Shown here: piece by piece, positions 21,001-30,006 of the stretch
Layout of the letters: each line of letters begins with the position of its first letter
Position numbering within the stretch: the first letter of the stretch is position 1
Source of the DNA: Hormiphora californensis
Taxonomy: Eukaryota > Ctenophora > Tentaculata > Cydippida > Pleurobrachiidae
DNA length: 64,000 nt
Direction of reading: 5' to 3'
Assembly: GCA_020137815.1 (NCBI GenBank)
Contig: CM035360.1
Coordinates: 6,645,059 to 6,709,058, forward strand
The notes under the pieces: generated by a model
What the model was told of the DNA's origin: nothing
Database searches by the model: none
What the model saw: the letters and a program-made list of their open reading frames with translations, nothing else
Program-made: the position numbers and the translations under genes

Positions 21001-23978
21001 AAAGTCCGTACTCTCCCACTAATATTGGCCCAAAATGCCGCAATAAACTTGTGATGTGACAAACCCATGATACTGGTTGCTGGTAACTGGGAGGTCATGA
21101 GGAATTTGAGGCAGAACTAAGATTTGGAGATGGTGGAGGCTGGTGGGGTAGTATTTCTTGGTTTCATTGTTCACACCAATGGTGTTGGCGGGTGTGACAT
21201 GACATCGAAGACGCTCATTTAGACGTTTCGGCTGTACGGCCATTATCAATAATGCTCAATAAATAGTTTTACGTTGTAGTTAATGAAAGTTTCAAACTTT
21301 CATCAACTACAACGTAAAACTATTTATTGAGCATTATTGATAATGGCCGTACAGCCGAAACGTCTAAATGAGCGTCTTCGATGTCATGTCACACCCGCCA
21401 ACACCATTGGTGTGAACAATGAAACCAAGAAAGAACTAAGATTAATTTTAGTAAGGAGAAGAGATGTCTGAGACAAGAAATAGGGAAACGAATTGCAATG
21501 TATCTAGCGAGTAGTGTATCCCGTATCAATCCAACCATTCCTGATCTGTTTTCTTGGTATAGAGAATTGAAACAACGATATATAACTTTTAACGGGGTTT
21601 TAATATTTTTTTTAAACATTTTCAAGTTTTCAATTTTTATACCATTTTAACAGTTTTTAATAAATAAAATCTCAATCTAAAAAGTAAAGCCTCAAGCTTT
21701 AATTAAACAAAATCGAAGTCAGGAATCCGCATGGCATGTGCCAGGGCCTCTTGCCATTCCTTCTTATACTTATAGTCCGTTAGGACCGGTTTCAAATGTT
21801 CCGGTGGGTAGAGAGATGCCACCATCCTCATTCGGATCTTCTCCCTCTCTTCAAATTCCTCGACGGTTGTCGATCCTATCGGCTCTCTATGAGAGCTAGG
21901 GGCCTCATTCATGTTGTTGACGGCTCCTCGCTCCTGGCTGCTGCTGCAGGGCTCTATAATGTCATCATCTGCTTCGCTATCAGACACCCTGTTATCCAGG
22001 TCAATAGTGTCATTATTTTTCATCATGGGGGTTTCCTGGGTGACAGAATCCTCGCTCTCCTCCATAAGGAGCTTGATGCTGAGCTCTTCAGCTTCAGTCA
22101 TTTCACTTTGCTCTTCGAGCAATTCCACTTCTTTTCTGGACCAGCGGTAAGCCCATCGAACTGCAAGGATGGCTGCTGCCGAACAGCCAATAATCGTGAT
22201 TGATGTTTTCAGAGAAATCATAGTTAGTGTCTTTATTCACGAGAGTAGAGTACAGACGAAAGAACTTAATAAATTGATGGTTCTGATTGGCACGTGCAAA
22301 CTCAAACATTCCAAAACTTCGGTCGCAAAGTTATTTTCCCTCTACTCAAACTGAGACCAAAACATTATAAAGGAGCAGTTGTTTCATTCAGTTGCCGTTA
22401 TTCCTTGTTCTAACCCTTCCTAACATTTGTAAAGGGGTCGAGCTAGGCAAGTTGGTCCGTACATAACTCTCCTACTGTACTATTTTCAGGGAAGTTGCTA
22501 TGTTAGCGGAACAAGAAAAAGAGATGATTGCTGCACATAACGAGGTATAGTGATTTCTTATCATGTTTCATCAATTCATGTTACATACTGTTGCAGTGAT
22601 GTACCACTGAAGTTGAGTTTGTTCCACTTAACTTTCCATTTCTCACTGTGGAACATTCCAGATGCGAGTGTATGGCGCACTTTTTAACTGACATGTCTGG
22701 AAGGCGCACACCGCACAACACAATTAAAGGACCTGAGTTGCGCGCGCGCTAAATTCACCTCCCCCGTTACTGCTGCTCCCGTGTCATTGCAGTGTTCCTT
22801 TCCCGGCCCACACAAATTGTTCCTTTCTGTCTCTTAATCCCAATGTCCCTTCCAGGCAGTAGCTGGGCTAATGGAGGAATATTCAGACAGTGAAGACGAA
22901 GGAGACGCATTCCATTGTCCTCTCTGTAGGAAAACCTTCAAATCAGACAAAATGATGAAACAACACGAGAAATCCAAGAAACACAAGGAGAAACTGGCCC
23001 AGTTAAGGGAAGAGTTTGCCGATGAACTGGGAGACGACATAACGTAGGTAAACTGCTGCTAGACGATAGGGGAATGACTTTAATTAACTTTTCTAATTCC
23101 CTGTGTCATTGCAGACAAGAAGAGGAAGATGTGATATCTCCAACTCCAGCTAATACATCTGGTAGTGGGAAGAGTAAAAAGAAAAAGAAGAAGAATCGGA
23201 GACAAATGAGAGAGGAAGAAGAAGAAGAAGATCCGTATGACATGTAGGTGAAAACTGAAATTCCCCTTTTTATGACACGATTTGGAATCCCACTGTATTT
23301 TACACTCCTTTTGATCTTAGGACTGAGTTGAAGGATAATCTGAACGAAGCAGCATCAGAATTAGAACCTGTAGATAACAATTTACAACCTGCTGAGGAGG
23401 AAACAACACCCCTCTCTCAAGAAGAAACACCCCTCTCTCCAGAAGAAGAAACACTCCCAGAAGATCATAGTGATTATATACCAGGGGGTCCTCCCCTTCC
23501 TGCTGATGATGCAGAAGAGGAGGAGTGGAGGGTGTACATGAGTTATTATTACCGGTGAGGAGACAACATATTGTGGAACTCCTGTTATGATCCGGCCTCC
23601 CCCTGGAGATTGGTAAGTGAATAAATCGTTTATACTCGTTGGGGAGAATTGATTTCAAAAACTCTGATTATAACATGGCTCCAGTTTCCTCACACTATCT
23701 CTTTCAGTCGTCACCTACCGCCCAGTGAACGCCCTGCCATCCCTCCTCCCACTGTTGATGGAGAGGAAGAAGAGTATACTATTGTCAACACAGCACCAAC
23801 TAAAAGGGACCTAGATACAACTGGGCCTAAGGGGGCAGCATGTAATATGTGTAAAGAAACATTCCCCAGCAAAACCAAACTATTCGCTCATTTGAAAGAG
23901 ACTGGACATGCAATTAAACCAGAATTTGTACCAAAAGTAACTGCACAGAAAAAAGGAAAACGAGGGAAAAAGAGATAA
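18031..23978 (+). CDS. DNAJC21: DnaJ homolog DNAJC21/Jjj1-like (537 aa, 11 exons)
   Basis: Exons are 18031-18171, 18294-18378, 18476-18614, 18724-18874, 18964-19047, 19269-19405, 22490-22544, 22856-23043, 23115-23243, 23321-23554 and 23708-23978; they sum to 538 codons without a break. The N-terminal J domain has the HPD triad at residues 31-33. Next come the FYGWWQSY segment typical of the family, a long charged helix, a C2H2 zinc finger (CPLCRKTF...H...H, about 285-307), Lys/Glu-rich linkers and a second C2H2 finger (CNMCKETF, about 490-512), then a basic tail. DNAJC21/Jjj1 works with HSP70 in late 60S ribosome maturation, releasing shuttling factors in the cytoplasm. Human length is about 531. 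The unusually long intron 6 (19406-22489) hosts a minus-strand gene family and a palindrome. Confidence 0.95.
19106..19131. promoter_or_regulatory. TCACGTGA flanked by CCAATCAG motifs
   Basis: CCAATCAG at 19083-19090, TCACGTGA at 19106-19113, CCAATCAG at 19124-19131, within DNAJC21 intron 5. One instance of the recurrent NF-Y plus E-box arrangement in this window. Confidence 0.35.
19421..19765 (-). pseudogene. Decayed copy D of the nested membrane-protein gene (C-terminal part and 3' flank)
   Basis: Reading the minus strand, 19588-19765 encodes [14 protein letters not shown], then a frameshift relative to the intact copy, then [20 protein letters not shown] and the shared ending [15 protein letters not shown] with stop at 19588-19590. 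The N-terminal half is gone. The 3' flank (19421-19587) is also homologous to the flank of the intact gene (21512-21702), so whole units were duplicated, not just coding sequence. Confidence 0.8.
19788..20412 (-). pseudogene. Copy C of the nested membrane-protein gene, probably disrupted
   Basis: The N-terminal part (20412-20095) is open for 105 codons and keeps the membrane anchor ([19 protein letters not shown]) and acidic region, then hits a stop. The C-terminal part (20021-19788) reopens in another frame and ends [20 protein letters not shown] plus RIPDFDFI. The break at about 20100-20035 contains an inserted piece matching another part of the gene (encoding [11 protein letters not shown]), which suggests internal rearrangement or gene conversion. 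A spliced two-exon product is conceivable but no clean donor/acceptor pair was seen. Confidence 0.65.
20430..20544 (-). pseudogene. Copy B2: fused fragment of the nested gene
   Basis: From an ATG at 20544 it encodes [16 protein letters not shown], then jumps directly to sequence corresponding to the central TSVEDFED part, with stops in frame. A large internal deletion has joined the N-terminus to the middle. Expression is unlikely to give a functional protein. Confidence 0.75.
20545..20765 (-). pseudogene. Copy B1: N-terminal fragment of the nested gene
   Basis: The minus strand reads [20 protein letters not shown] and then runs into stops (around TWR*SRK and EVT*AEE). The initiating ATG has been lost at the junction with sequence matching the palindrome arm (AAACTTTCATCAA at about 20768). 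Its 5' flank (about 20860-20950) matches that of the intact copy (22290-22375). Confidence 0.75.
21154..21432. repeat. 279-bp near-perfect palindrome, no spacer
   Basis: Arms 21154-21292 and 21294-21432 pair around base 21293; I found one mismatch (21282 with 21304). Each arm contains, in opposite orientation, the same short reading frame beginning [21 protein letters not shown] third partial copy of the arm start lies at 20768-20800. The arms are essentially identical, so the palindrome is young or is maintained by gene conversion. It lies between copies of the nested gene. Confidence 0.95.
21703..22221 (-). CDS. Nested intronless gene: membrane-anchored protein of unknown family (172 aa)
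   Basis: Intact single-exon frame in DNAJC21 intron 6, opposite strand. An N-terminal hydrophobic anchor ([20 protein letters not shown], about residues 6-25) is followed by a basic flank (RWSRK), an acidic Glu/Ser-rich middle, and a C-terminal module with [32 protein letters not shown] and [18 protein letters not shown] do not recognise the family. The anchor with positive residues after it suggests a short N-out or tail-in-cytosol topology. At least four decayed relatives lie downstream (19421-20765), and the C-terminal 30 residues are the best conserved part, which implies past selection there. Confidence is high that it is a real, duplicated coding unit; function is unknown. Confidence 0.75.
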   Translation of the reverse strand: MISLKTSITIIGCSAAAILAVRWAYRWSRKEVELLEEQSEMTEAEELSIKLLMEESEDSVTQETPMMKNNDTIDLDNRVSDSEADDDIIEPCSSSQERGAVNNMNEAPSSHREPIGSTTVEEFEEREKIRMRMVASLYPPEHLKPVLTDYKYKKEWQEALAHAMRIPDFDFV

Positions 23979-24103
23979 CGATTGTGTATTTTTTTAGTTT
24001 GCTGTTTTTCGTTTAGGGATTTACCATTTTTCACCGTCAAAATGATGGAACTTTTCAAACACAGTGTAACAGGTACCCCTAAAGCCCTACCTAATTCTAT
24101 AGG
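23979..24103 (+). promoter_or_regulatory. 125-base gap with candidate trans-splice acceptor (DNAJC21 to MRPL53)
   Basis: Ends in a pyrimidine-rich CCTAATTCTATAG|G directly before the MRPL53 ATG (AG at 24101-24102). No AATAAA is present in the gap, and there is no room for a promoter, leader exon and normal intron. This is the expected layout of an operon junction resolved by spliced-leader addition; that reading is inference. Confidence 0.45.
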
Positions 24104-24757
24104 ATGCGTAAGAAAGGACTACAGATAACACTACAAGGGATCAAAAGGATCAACATGTCCTTCTGTCCATTTGATCGATATGCAGGAACTGGAGAGGTGA
24201 GGTAAGTGCTGAATCTCCGTTAAATCACTTCTCCCTTGATGTGCTCCTGCTCGAATCGTACACCCACTTATCCATGATCTTCCACCTCTTACCCACTACC
24301 ACTCCCCTCATCGATCCCCTATCTGATCTCTTTCTGAGTCTTCTCCCCTAGCTATAACCACTACTATACCCTCCCCTCAGGGAGTACTACAACGCGGTTA
24401 CCCACCCAATGGTTAAGAAGAGTAACCCTGAGTGCGAGATCAATATCGCAGTGAAGAACGATAATAGCGAACCTAAAATACACCTCGAATACAGTACGTT
24501 GAAACTTGAAAATATACTCCGCCCATTACCGGGCTGTTCCGGATTGTTCCTTTTTGCTTGAAAATATATCTGTAACCCCACTTTGCTTGGTAACCATAGT
24601 AACCCGGCCCCACCCCTCAGGTGACGGTGATGAGAGAAGTTACAACCCTCGGAGGATGAGCCTACAACAGATTAGAGAAGAAATACACAGTGAAACAAGA
24701 CGGAAACTGATTGAACAGAATATACCATTAGACTATGGAGTACAATGGCGATATTGA
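24104..24757 (+). CDS. MRPL53: Mitochondrial ribosomal protein L53 (mL53; 115 aa, 3 exons)
   Basis: Exons 24104-24201, 24381-24493 and 24621-24757 give 116 codons in frame. The block IKRINMSFCPFDRYAGTGEV followed by VREYYNAVTHPMVKKSNPEC and IHLEYSDGDERSY matches mL53, which has V.F CPFE, N..C and V.V.F.DG in the same order and about the same length (human 112). It is a component of the large mitochondrial ribosomal subunit with a thioredoxin-like fold. The N-terminus is basic, as expected for matrix import. It starts 126 bases after the DNAJC21 stop. Confidence 0.82.
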
Positions 24758-24915
24758 GCTACTGAAAGAGAGACACTATTGTATCGGATTGCTGTTTTGT
24801 ACTGTTTTTATTCTGTGAATTACAGCTGTGATTGAGGGATGGAGGGAGAGACCAGAGATCTAACCCCTCCCCATTTCCCTTCTAGCAAGTCTCTAACTCC
24901 CTCGACCTAATCAAC
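24758..24915 (+). promoter_or_regulatory. Gap with leader acceptor upstream of ATP synthase subunit c
   Basis: 158 bases. A strong acceptor CCATTTCCCTTCTAG ends at 24885, 30 bases before the ATG, so the mature leader begins CAAGTCTCTAAC. Consistent with trans-splicing or a leader intron. Confidence 0.45.
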
Positions 24916-25395
<480 letters not shown>

Positions 25396-25615
25396 ATTAG
25401 TTGTTAGAGAGATGATGAGAGAAAAACACTAATTTATTAGTAGTCACGCTTTTGATTTAAGTGTTGTATCCCAAGTTATGTAAGAGACAACTTGTTTACT
25501 GTGTTCCCACTTTCCGAACCCTTGTTCCTTATCCCTATCCCAAGATATTGTCTCCTCCCAACACCCAACAATTCCCCATTTGCCACCTCTAACCCTCCTC
25601 CCTATCTCTAGCATC
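25396..25615 (+). promoter_or_regulatory. Gap with candidate acceptor upstream of COA7
   Basis: 220 bases without a gene or an AATAAA. It ends in a pyrimidine tract and CCTATCTCTAG (AG at 25610-25611), four bases before the COA7 ATG. Confidence 0.45.
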
Positions 25616-28033
25616 ATGGCTAGTACAGAAGGGTTTGTAGACACTTCAGGGTCCACTTCCCAGGAGGCAGATGCCAAGTTTGCCAAGGTCCAGAGGGATT
25701 ACTATGTAGCCATGCTGGATGAGATGAGAGAGGATTGTGAAACTTATAGGAAGGCTACCGAGTAAGTAACATATTGAGTAGTCTCACTATCAAGTATCAA
25801 CTAAGGAGATGCATCCTGTCCTAAGAATTTCCTTTCTTTTTTAGCTTGTTCTTTATTTTGTCGTTCCAAATTTTCCATATTTCCACAGCGTATACCCCTT
25901 AATAACCCACCCCCTCTCTTCTCCAGATGTCACGAGTACGCTAAGCTGCTGATAGAACAGATGCGTCAGATCAAGGAGGGGTTTGCTCAGTACGTTAAGA
26001 ACTGTAACGAGTTTAATGCCGGGGCCAGCTGCCACAATGCAGGGAACTTGTTGCTTAGAGGAGCCAAACTACCGGACGGTACCATTCCTGTAGGTTGGTC
26101 TTCTGTTCTGTTTCTATCAAATCGATTTTATGTCTACTTTTAGAGAAAGCCATTATTCCAATCCTATCGTTTTTTTAGTTACCACTACTTTTAGGTTGAG
26201 AGAGATGTGCCGAGAGCAGCAGAGTTCTATGCCCGTGCGTGTACCACTACCTACCCTAGGAGCTGTGTGCCCATTGCTAGGTTGTTACAGCTGGGGAAAC
26301 ACCTCGACAAGGACTATCCAAAGGTAGGTACGAGTTTGGAAATGTGAGAGGTGTACATGAATAATAGCTGGTTTGGTACATGTTGTGATAATTGGAAATG
26401 TGAGAACGGGTACTGGGAGATGTGAGAATGTTCTAGAAGAAAAGCTGATTTTCGGGAGTTATAAATCGTGAATTGAGAGGTGGTGTTTGAGAAGTCAGAT
26501 GGAAATGGGGGAGGAAGAATGTGGTTTTGACAAAATACAAAACTCTCAGTTTGTTTTTCAAAACATCAATAACACAGCAAATACCACTAAACACATCCAA
26601 CTAACAACACAACACACAGTACCACTAGACCCACTGCCAAGATACACACACTCAGGTAGTTCCTCGTTCCAAACACTATTAGCATTACACGTCACTGTCT
26701 CCCATCCCACCAGCTGGAACCCATCTTCGCACTCAAACTTCACCTCTGCCCCAACTGTGAAGGATGCCATGTCACCAGAATTAGGAGAGCTGACTGCTGT
26801 AGCAAACTTAACACTCTCCCTAATGTCCTTGCAGCCTTTGTAACAATTCAGTAGAGTGGTAGAGTCAGGTACCCACTTGCTGACCCCGTCCAATGTTCCA
26901 CAACTCAGTTGTGTGTTCCCAGTTGGAGTCTCTGCTGTTGTGTAGCCGCTACGGCAGGAGAGTGTACTGATAAACTTGAAATTAGGCAGGATGGGTGGAG
27001 AGTAATCTTCACTGCTTAGACTAGCCTCGTTGTAGACGATATCAATAGATTCGCTAGTTACTGGGGTGCACCCAGGCACGCAGTAGACTTGTCTATAGGA
27101 AGTATCACTAGCACTAGGACCCTCGGTTTGGACCCAGATGTTAGGTTTGAAATACTGGTTATCACACGTTATCTTGATCTCTCCCTGCCTGTTTAACCGG
27201 GTCACATCAACTCCAATAATCTCTCTGATCCCGTTAGTAAAGGTATACCCCTCTCTGCTGCAGTTGACTGTAAACACTGTTCCAGAAGGGAAGGTTGACA
27301 GAGCGGTGAAATTCAAACCCCCGGATACAGAAACCATGATTTGTTCTGGTTTTGTTCCATCTGCATTGTTCCCCGGTATTGGTACCTTGGAAGTGGCTAG
27401 ATTACAGGATGTGCTCGATGATGTTGAATCGTCATCGTCTGCTAGAACCAGCGGATTGAGGAGGAGGAGTAGGGACAAGAGAAACATGGTGCAAAACAAA
27501 GTGGGATGGATAGGGGTGTAAAAGTCTCTCATAGTTACATCCGCTTACCAAATACACCAGTGTAGAATAGGGGAGAATTGAGGAAGGGGTAGAGCTGACT
27601 ATATATCATCCTCTTTTTTTTCAGGCGTTTGAGTATTTGAAGATTGGATGTCAAAAGAACAATAATGATAGCTGTTTCTTCCTTGCTAATGCCCACATGC
27701 AAGGTAAATGTTTGTAAAATCTGAGTTTCCGTGTTCCGTCCTTTCGTTATTTCCCAGTCTCTGTTTTGTGTCCAAATTCCAACACCCAATTTATCCCAGG
27801 TATGGGAACTGAGAAGAGTTACTCGGCTGCCTGTACCCCTGTTAGAACAGGGCTGTTCGCGGGGGCATGCCCGATCTTGCCACAACCTGGGAGTCCTGTA
27901 TTACCATGGCTACGGAGTGGAGAAGAATCTGGACAAGTTCAAGGAGTTCAGTGAACGAGCCAAGATATTCAGGTTCCAAAAGAAACCAACAGATGGAGGT
28001 GGCAGTTCTAGTGGCGGTCCAACTGCCCATTGA
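25616..28033 (+). CDS. COA7: COA7-like Sel1-repeat complex IV assembly factor, with apparent 1-nt frameshift
   Basis: Exons 25616-25761, 25927-26089, 26195-26323, 27625-27703 and 27800-28033. Sel1-type repeats with regularly spaced cysteines are clear (SCHNAGNLLL, AAEFYARACTTTYPRSC, AFEYLKIGCQKNNNDSC, SCHNLGVLYYHGYGVEKN), as in COA7, an intermembrane-space factor for cytochrome c oxidase assembly. In exon 5 the first repeat half (GMGTEKSYSAA) and the second (PLLEQGCSRGHARSCHNLG) are in different frames: the exons sum to 751 nt, one over a multiple of three. One extra base at about 27831-27833 explains this. It may be a sequence error, or an allele with a broken C-terminus. Intron 3 (26324-27624) hosts a minus-strand gene. 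Confidence 0.8.
26558..27532 (-). CDS. Nested intronless gene: secreted CCP/sushi-like protein, probably GPI-anchored (324 aa)
   Basis: Single open frame opposite to COA7, inside its third intron. A hydrophobic leader (MFLLSLLLLLNPLVLA, from Met15 or after a short extension from Met1) predicts secretion. About three cysteine-paired modules follow; the last has the CCP hallmarks EVKFECEDGFQLVGWETVTC and NSVWNEELPEC, and the middle one has FISTLSCRSGYTT, LSCGTLDGVSKW. The C-terminus is a short GSGSSG then a hydrophobic run ending the protein (CLVVFAVLLMF), typical of a GPI signal, though a tail anchor is possible. CCP modules serve adhesion and complement-type recognition. The first module is divergent, and the ligand is unknown. 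Confidence 0.8.
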   Translation of the reverse strand: MRDFYTPIHPTLFCTMFLLSLLLLLNPLVLADDDDSTSSSTSCNLATSKVPIPGNNADGTKPEQIMVSVSGGLNFTALSTFPSGTVFTVNCSREGYTFTNGIREIIGVDVTRLNRQGEIKITCDNQYFKPNIWVQTEGPSASDTSYRQVYCVPGCTPVTSESIDIVYNEASLSSEDYSPPILPNFKFISTLSCRSGYTTAETPTGNTQLSCGTLDGVSKWVPDSTTLLNCYKGCKDIRESVKFATAVSSPNSGDMASFTVGAEVKFECEDGFQLVGWETVTCNANSVWNEELPECVYLGSGSSGTVCCVVSWMCLVVFAVLLMF

Positions 28034-28348
28034 ATAGAGAGACTTTGTAATTTATTGCGTTTTATTTAGAGTTTTTTATACTTTTCCTGGCCCTCCCACT
28101 TGAATATATTTTGTTTTGATTACTTTCAACTCCTTTATTTTAGTTTATAACCCCACACTAACCTCCTTCCTAACCCTCTCTCCTGAATCCCCTTACCCAA
28201 CCCTCCCATCTACCCCTCCTAACCCTCTCTGTGTTCTATAGCTGAGCTACACCATGTCTTTAGCCCTCTCTCCTGAACCCCTGACCTAACTCTCATCTCT
28301 CCTAAATCCCCTCCTAACCCTCTCTGTGTTCTATAGCTGAGCTACACC
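28034..28348 (+). promoter_or_regulatory. Gap with tandemly duplicated acceptor-plus-start segment upstream of NOLC1-like
   Basis: A 95-base period repeats the string GTTCTATAGCTGAGCTACAC plus CATG at 28233 and 28328. Each copy has acceptor AG (28240-28241 and 28335-28336) and an ATG (28254 and 28349). The upstream ATG opens only an 11-codon frame (ending TGACCTAA region), so the downstream copy is the real start. Use of the upstream acceptor would add a uORF. Confidence 0.7.
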
Positions 28349-29694
28349 ATGTCTGTAGTAGTGGATGGAGTAGTGCACGCTTACCTGGTCTCTGTCAGTG
28401 ACAAGCTAGCTAAACAGTTCGCCAAGAAGAGGCCCAACTTCACCCCCTGGACTGGGCCCTCTATTGATCAGCTGATACAGTTCTTTAAAGAGAAGTGAGT
28501 AGAAACTGGGAGACTGAACTGAACTAGAAAGGCTGAATTTCAGTAGAATGGTTTTTTCCTTCGACAATTTGTTCCGTATCCTCTAAATCCCCTCTAACAT
28601 GAATACTCTTCCCTCTCCCAGTAACAAAGAGCCAGTAAAAGAAGAGCCTGCCCCTGCTCCCACTACCAATGGAGCCACTACCACTACTATAACAGAGACT
28701 AAAAAGGGCAAGAAGAGGAAGTTCGCTGAGGTCAGTGTAGAGGAACCTGCTGCCCCTGCTACTGGAGAGAAGAAGAGTAAGAAGAAGAAGAAGAAGGCTA
28801 AAGCTTCACCTATTGTTGGTAAGTTTTGGGACTGAGACTGCTTTGGACTAGGATTTTTGTAACAAATATATAATGGATAAAACAGATCTCGGTTTACTAA
28901 TCCCCTCTCTTCATCAGCAGCAGTCGTAGAGAATCCAGTTGCTGAAGAGGAAGAGCCTCCAGCAGCGCCACTCGCACCTCCCCCTGTAGAGGAGGAACCT
29001 GTCGCAGTGGTGGAGGAGACCCCAGCAGTAGTAGCAGAGGAGACACCAGCAGTAGTGGAGGAAGAGGAGGAGGAGTCAAAGGAGAATGAGGAAACTAACA
29101 ACAAACCTAAGAAGAGCAAACGTGAGTAGTAGACTATAATAAACATCCCGAACTAAACTTGTTGAGTTCACAAAACTTGTTTCCAATTCGTTACTGGACC
29201 TTCTCATTCCACTAAACCTAACATCCCACTTCTTCTCCCCAGTGAAAAAAGGGGCCAGTAATTCCTTTAGACGGGTCAAAGAGGAAGAGATAGTGATCAA
29301 GAAGAGAGAACTAGCTAACAATGATTTCGATGCCAAACAGGTATGTTCCAACCCTTTCCCCTTCCTTTCTACCCATGTTCCAACAATCCAACCCCTCCAG
29401 CTCGACTCCCCCTCCCCTTTTCCCGAACTTGGTTTAACTTCTATGGAACTTGTTCTCCTACCCTAATCAACCCCACTTGGTATTTTGGCAACATTTACTG
29501 TTCTCTAAGTTCTAACCAATCCTTTCTCCACCCAGGGAGCTGACGGGTACGGAAAGATAGCCAACGAGATCCTCAAGTTTACGAAGGGGAAGAGTTTCAG
29601 ACACGAGAAGACGAAGAAGAAGAGGGGGACGTACAAGGGTGGTCCCATCAACATGGGTGTAACCTCCATCAAATTTGATTCTGATTCTGACTGA
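28349..29694 (+). CDS. NOLC1: NOLC1/Nopp140-like nucleolar phosphoprotein (267 aa, 5 exons)
   Basis: Exons 28349-28494, 28622-28818, 28918-29121, 29243-29340 and 29536-29694, 268 codons in frame. The C-terminal SRP40 domain is unmistakable: SFRRVKEEEIVIKKRELANN, then IANEILKFTKGKSFRHEKTK and KKKRGTYKGGPINMGVTSIK. The middle alternates Lys-rich ([11 protein letters not shown]) and acidic/Pro/Ala stretches, a short version of the Nopp140 repeat region. The N-terminus (about 40 residues) is LisH-like in position but not clearly in sequence. Nopp140 chaperones box C/D and H/ACA snoRNPs between nucleolus and Cajal bodies. Human NOLC1 is about 700 aa, so the repeat region here is much reduced. The exon 3 acceptor is a NAGNAG tandem (28911-28920). 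Confidence 0.87.
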
Positions 29695-30006
29695 ATACTT
29701 GAACATTGTTTTTAGAGAGCGTGTGTGTATTTATCTCCCAATTCTACCGGGGGAGGAGAGATTGGACTAATTTATTTTAAATGGTTGACAGCGGGGGTGT
29801 ATTTTCTCTCAGTTTAATTTATTGCCACCTTCAGAACTTTTACTTTTACACCATCACCGAAATATTGTTGTCGTTAGTATTGCTGGAATTCTGGGTATGC
29901 ATGGGGCAAGGTGTAACTTGTGCTTAATTAATGTCACACCATGTTGCATTTTGGTGGTGTCACGCACTGTCACGGAGTGGTTCCGTGACCCCTCACGCAC
30001 TCCCGC
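29695..30006. other. NOLC1 3' region, no gene seen
   Basis: Probably 3' UTR and flank. A local repeat GTCACGCACTGTCACGGAGT lies near 29958 just before the mobile element. No coding signal. Confidence 0.6.

Noticed and set aside
28254-28289. Upstream ATG as the NOLC1-like start
   Set aside because: It opens only a very short frame; the ATG at 28349 leads into the conserved gene.
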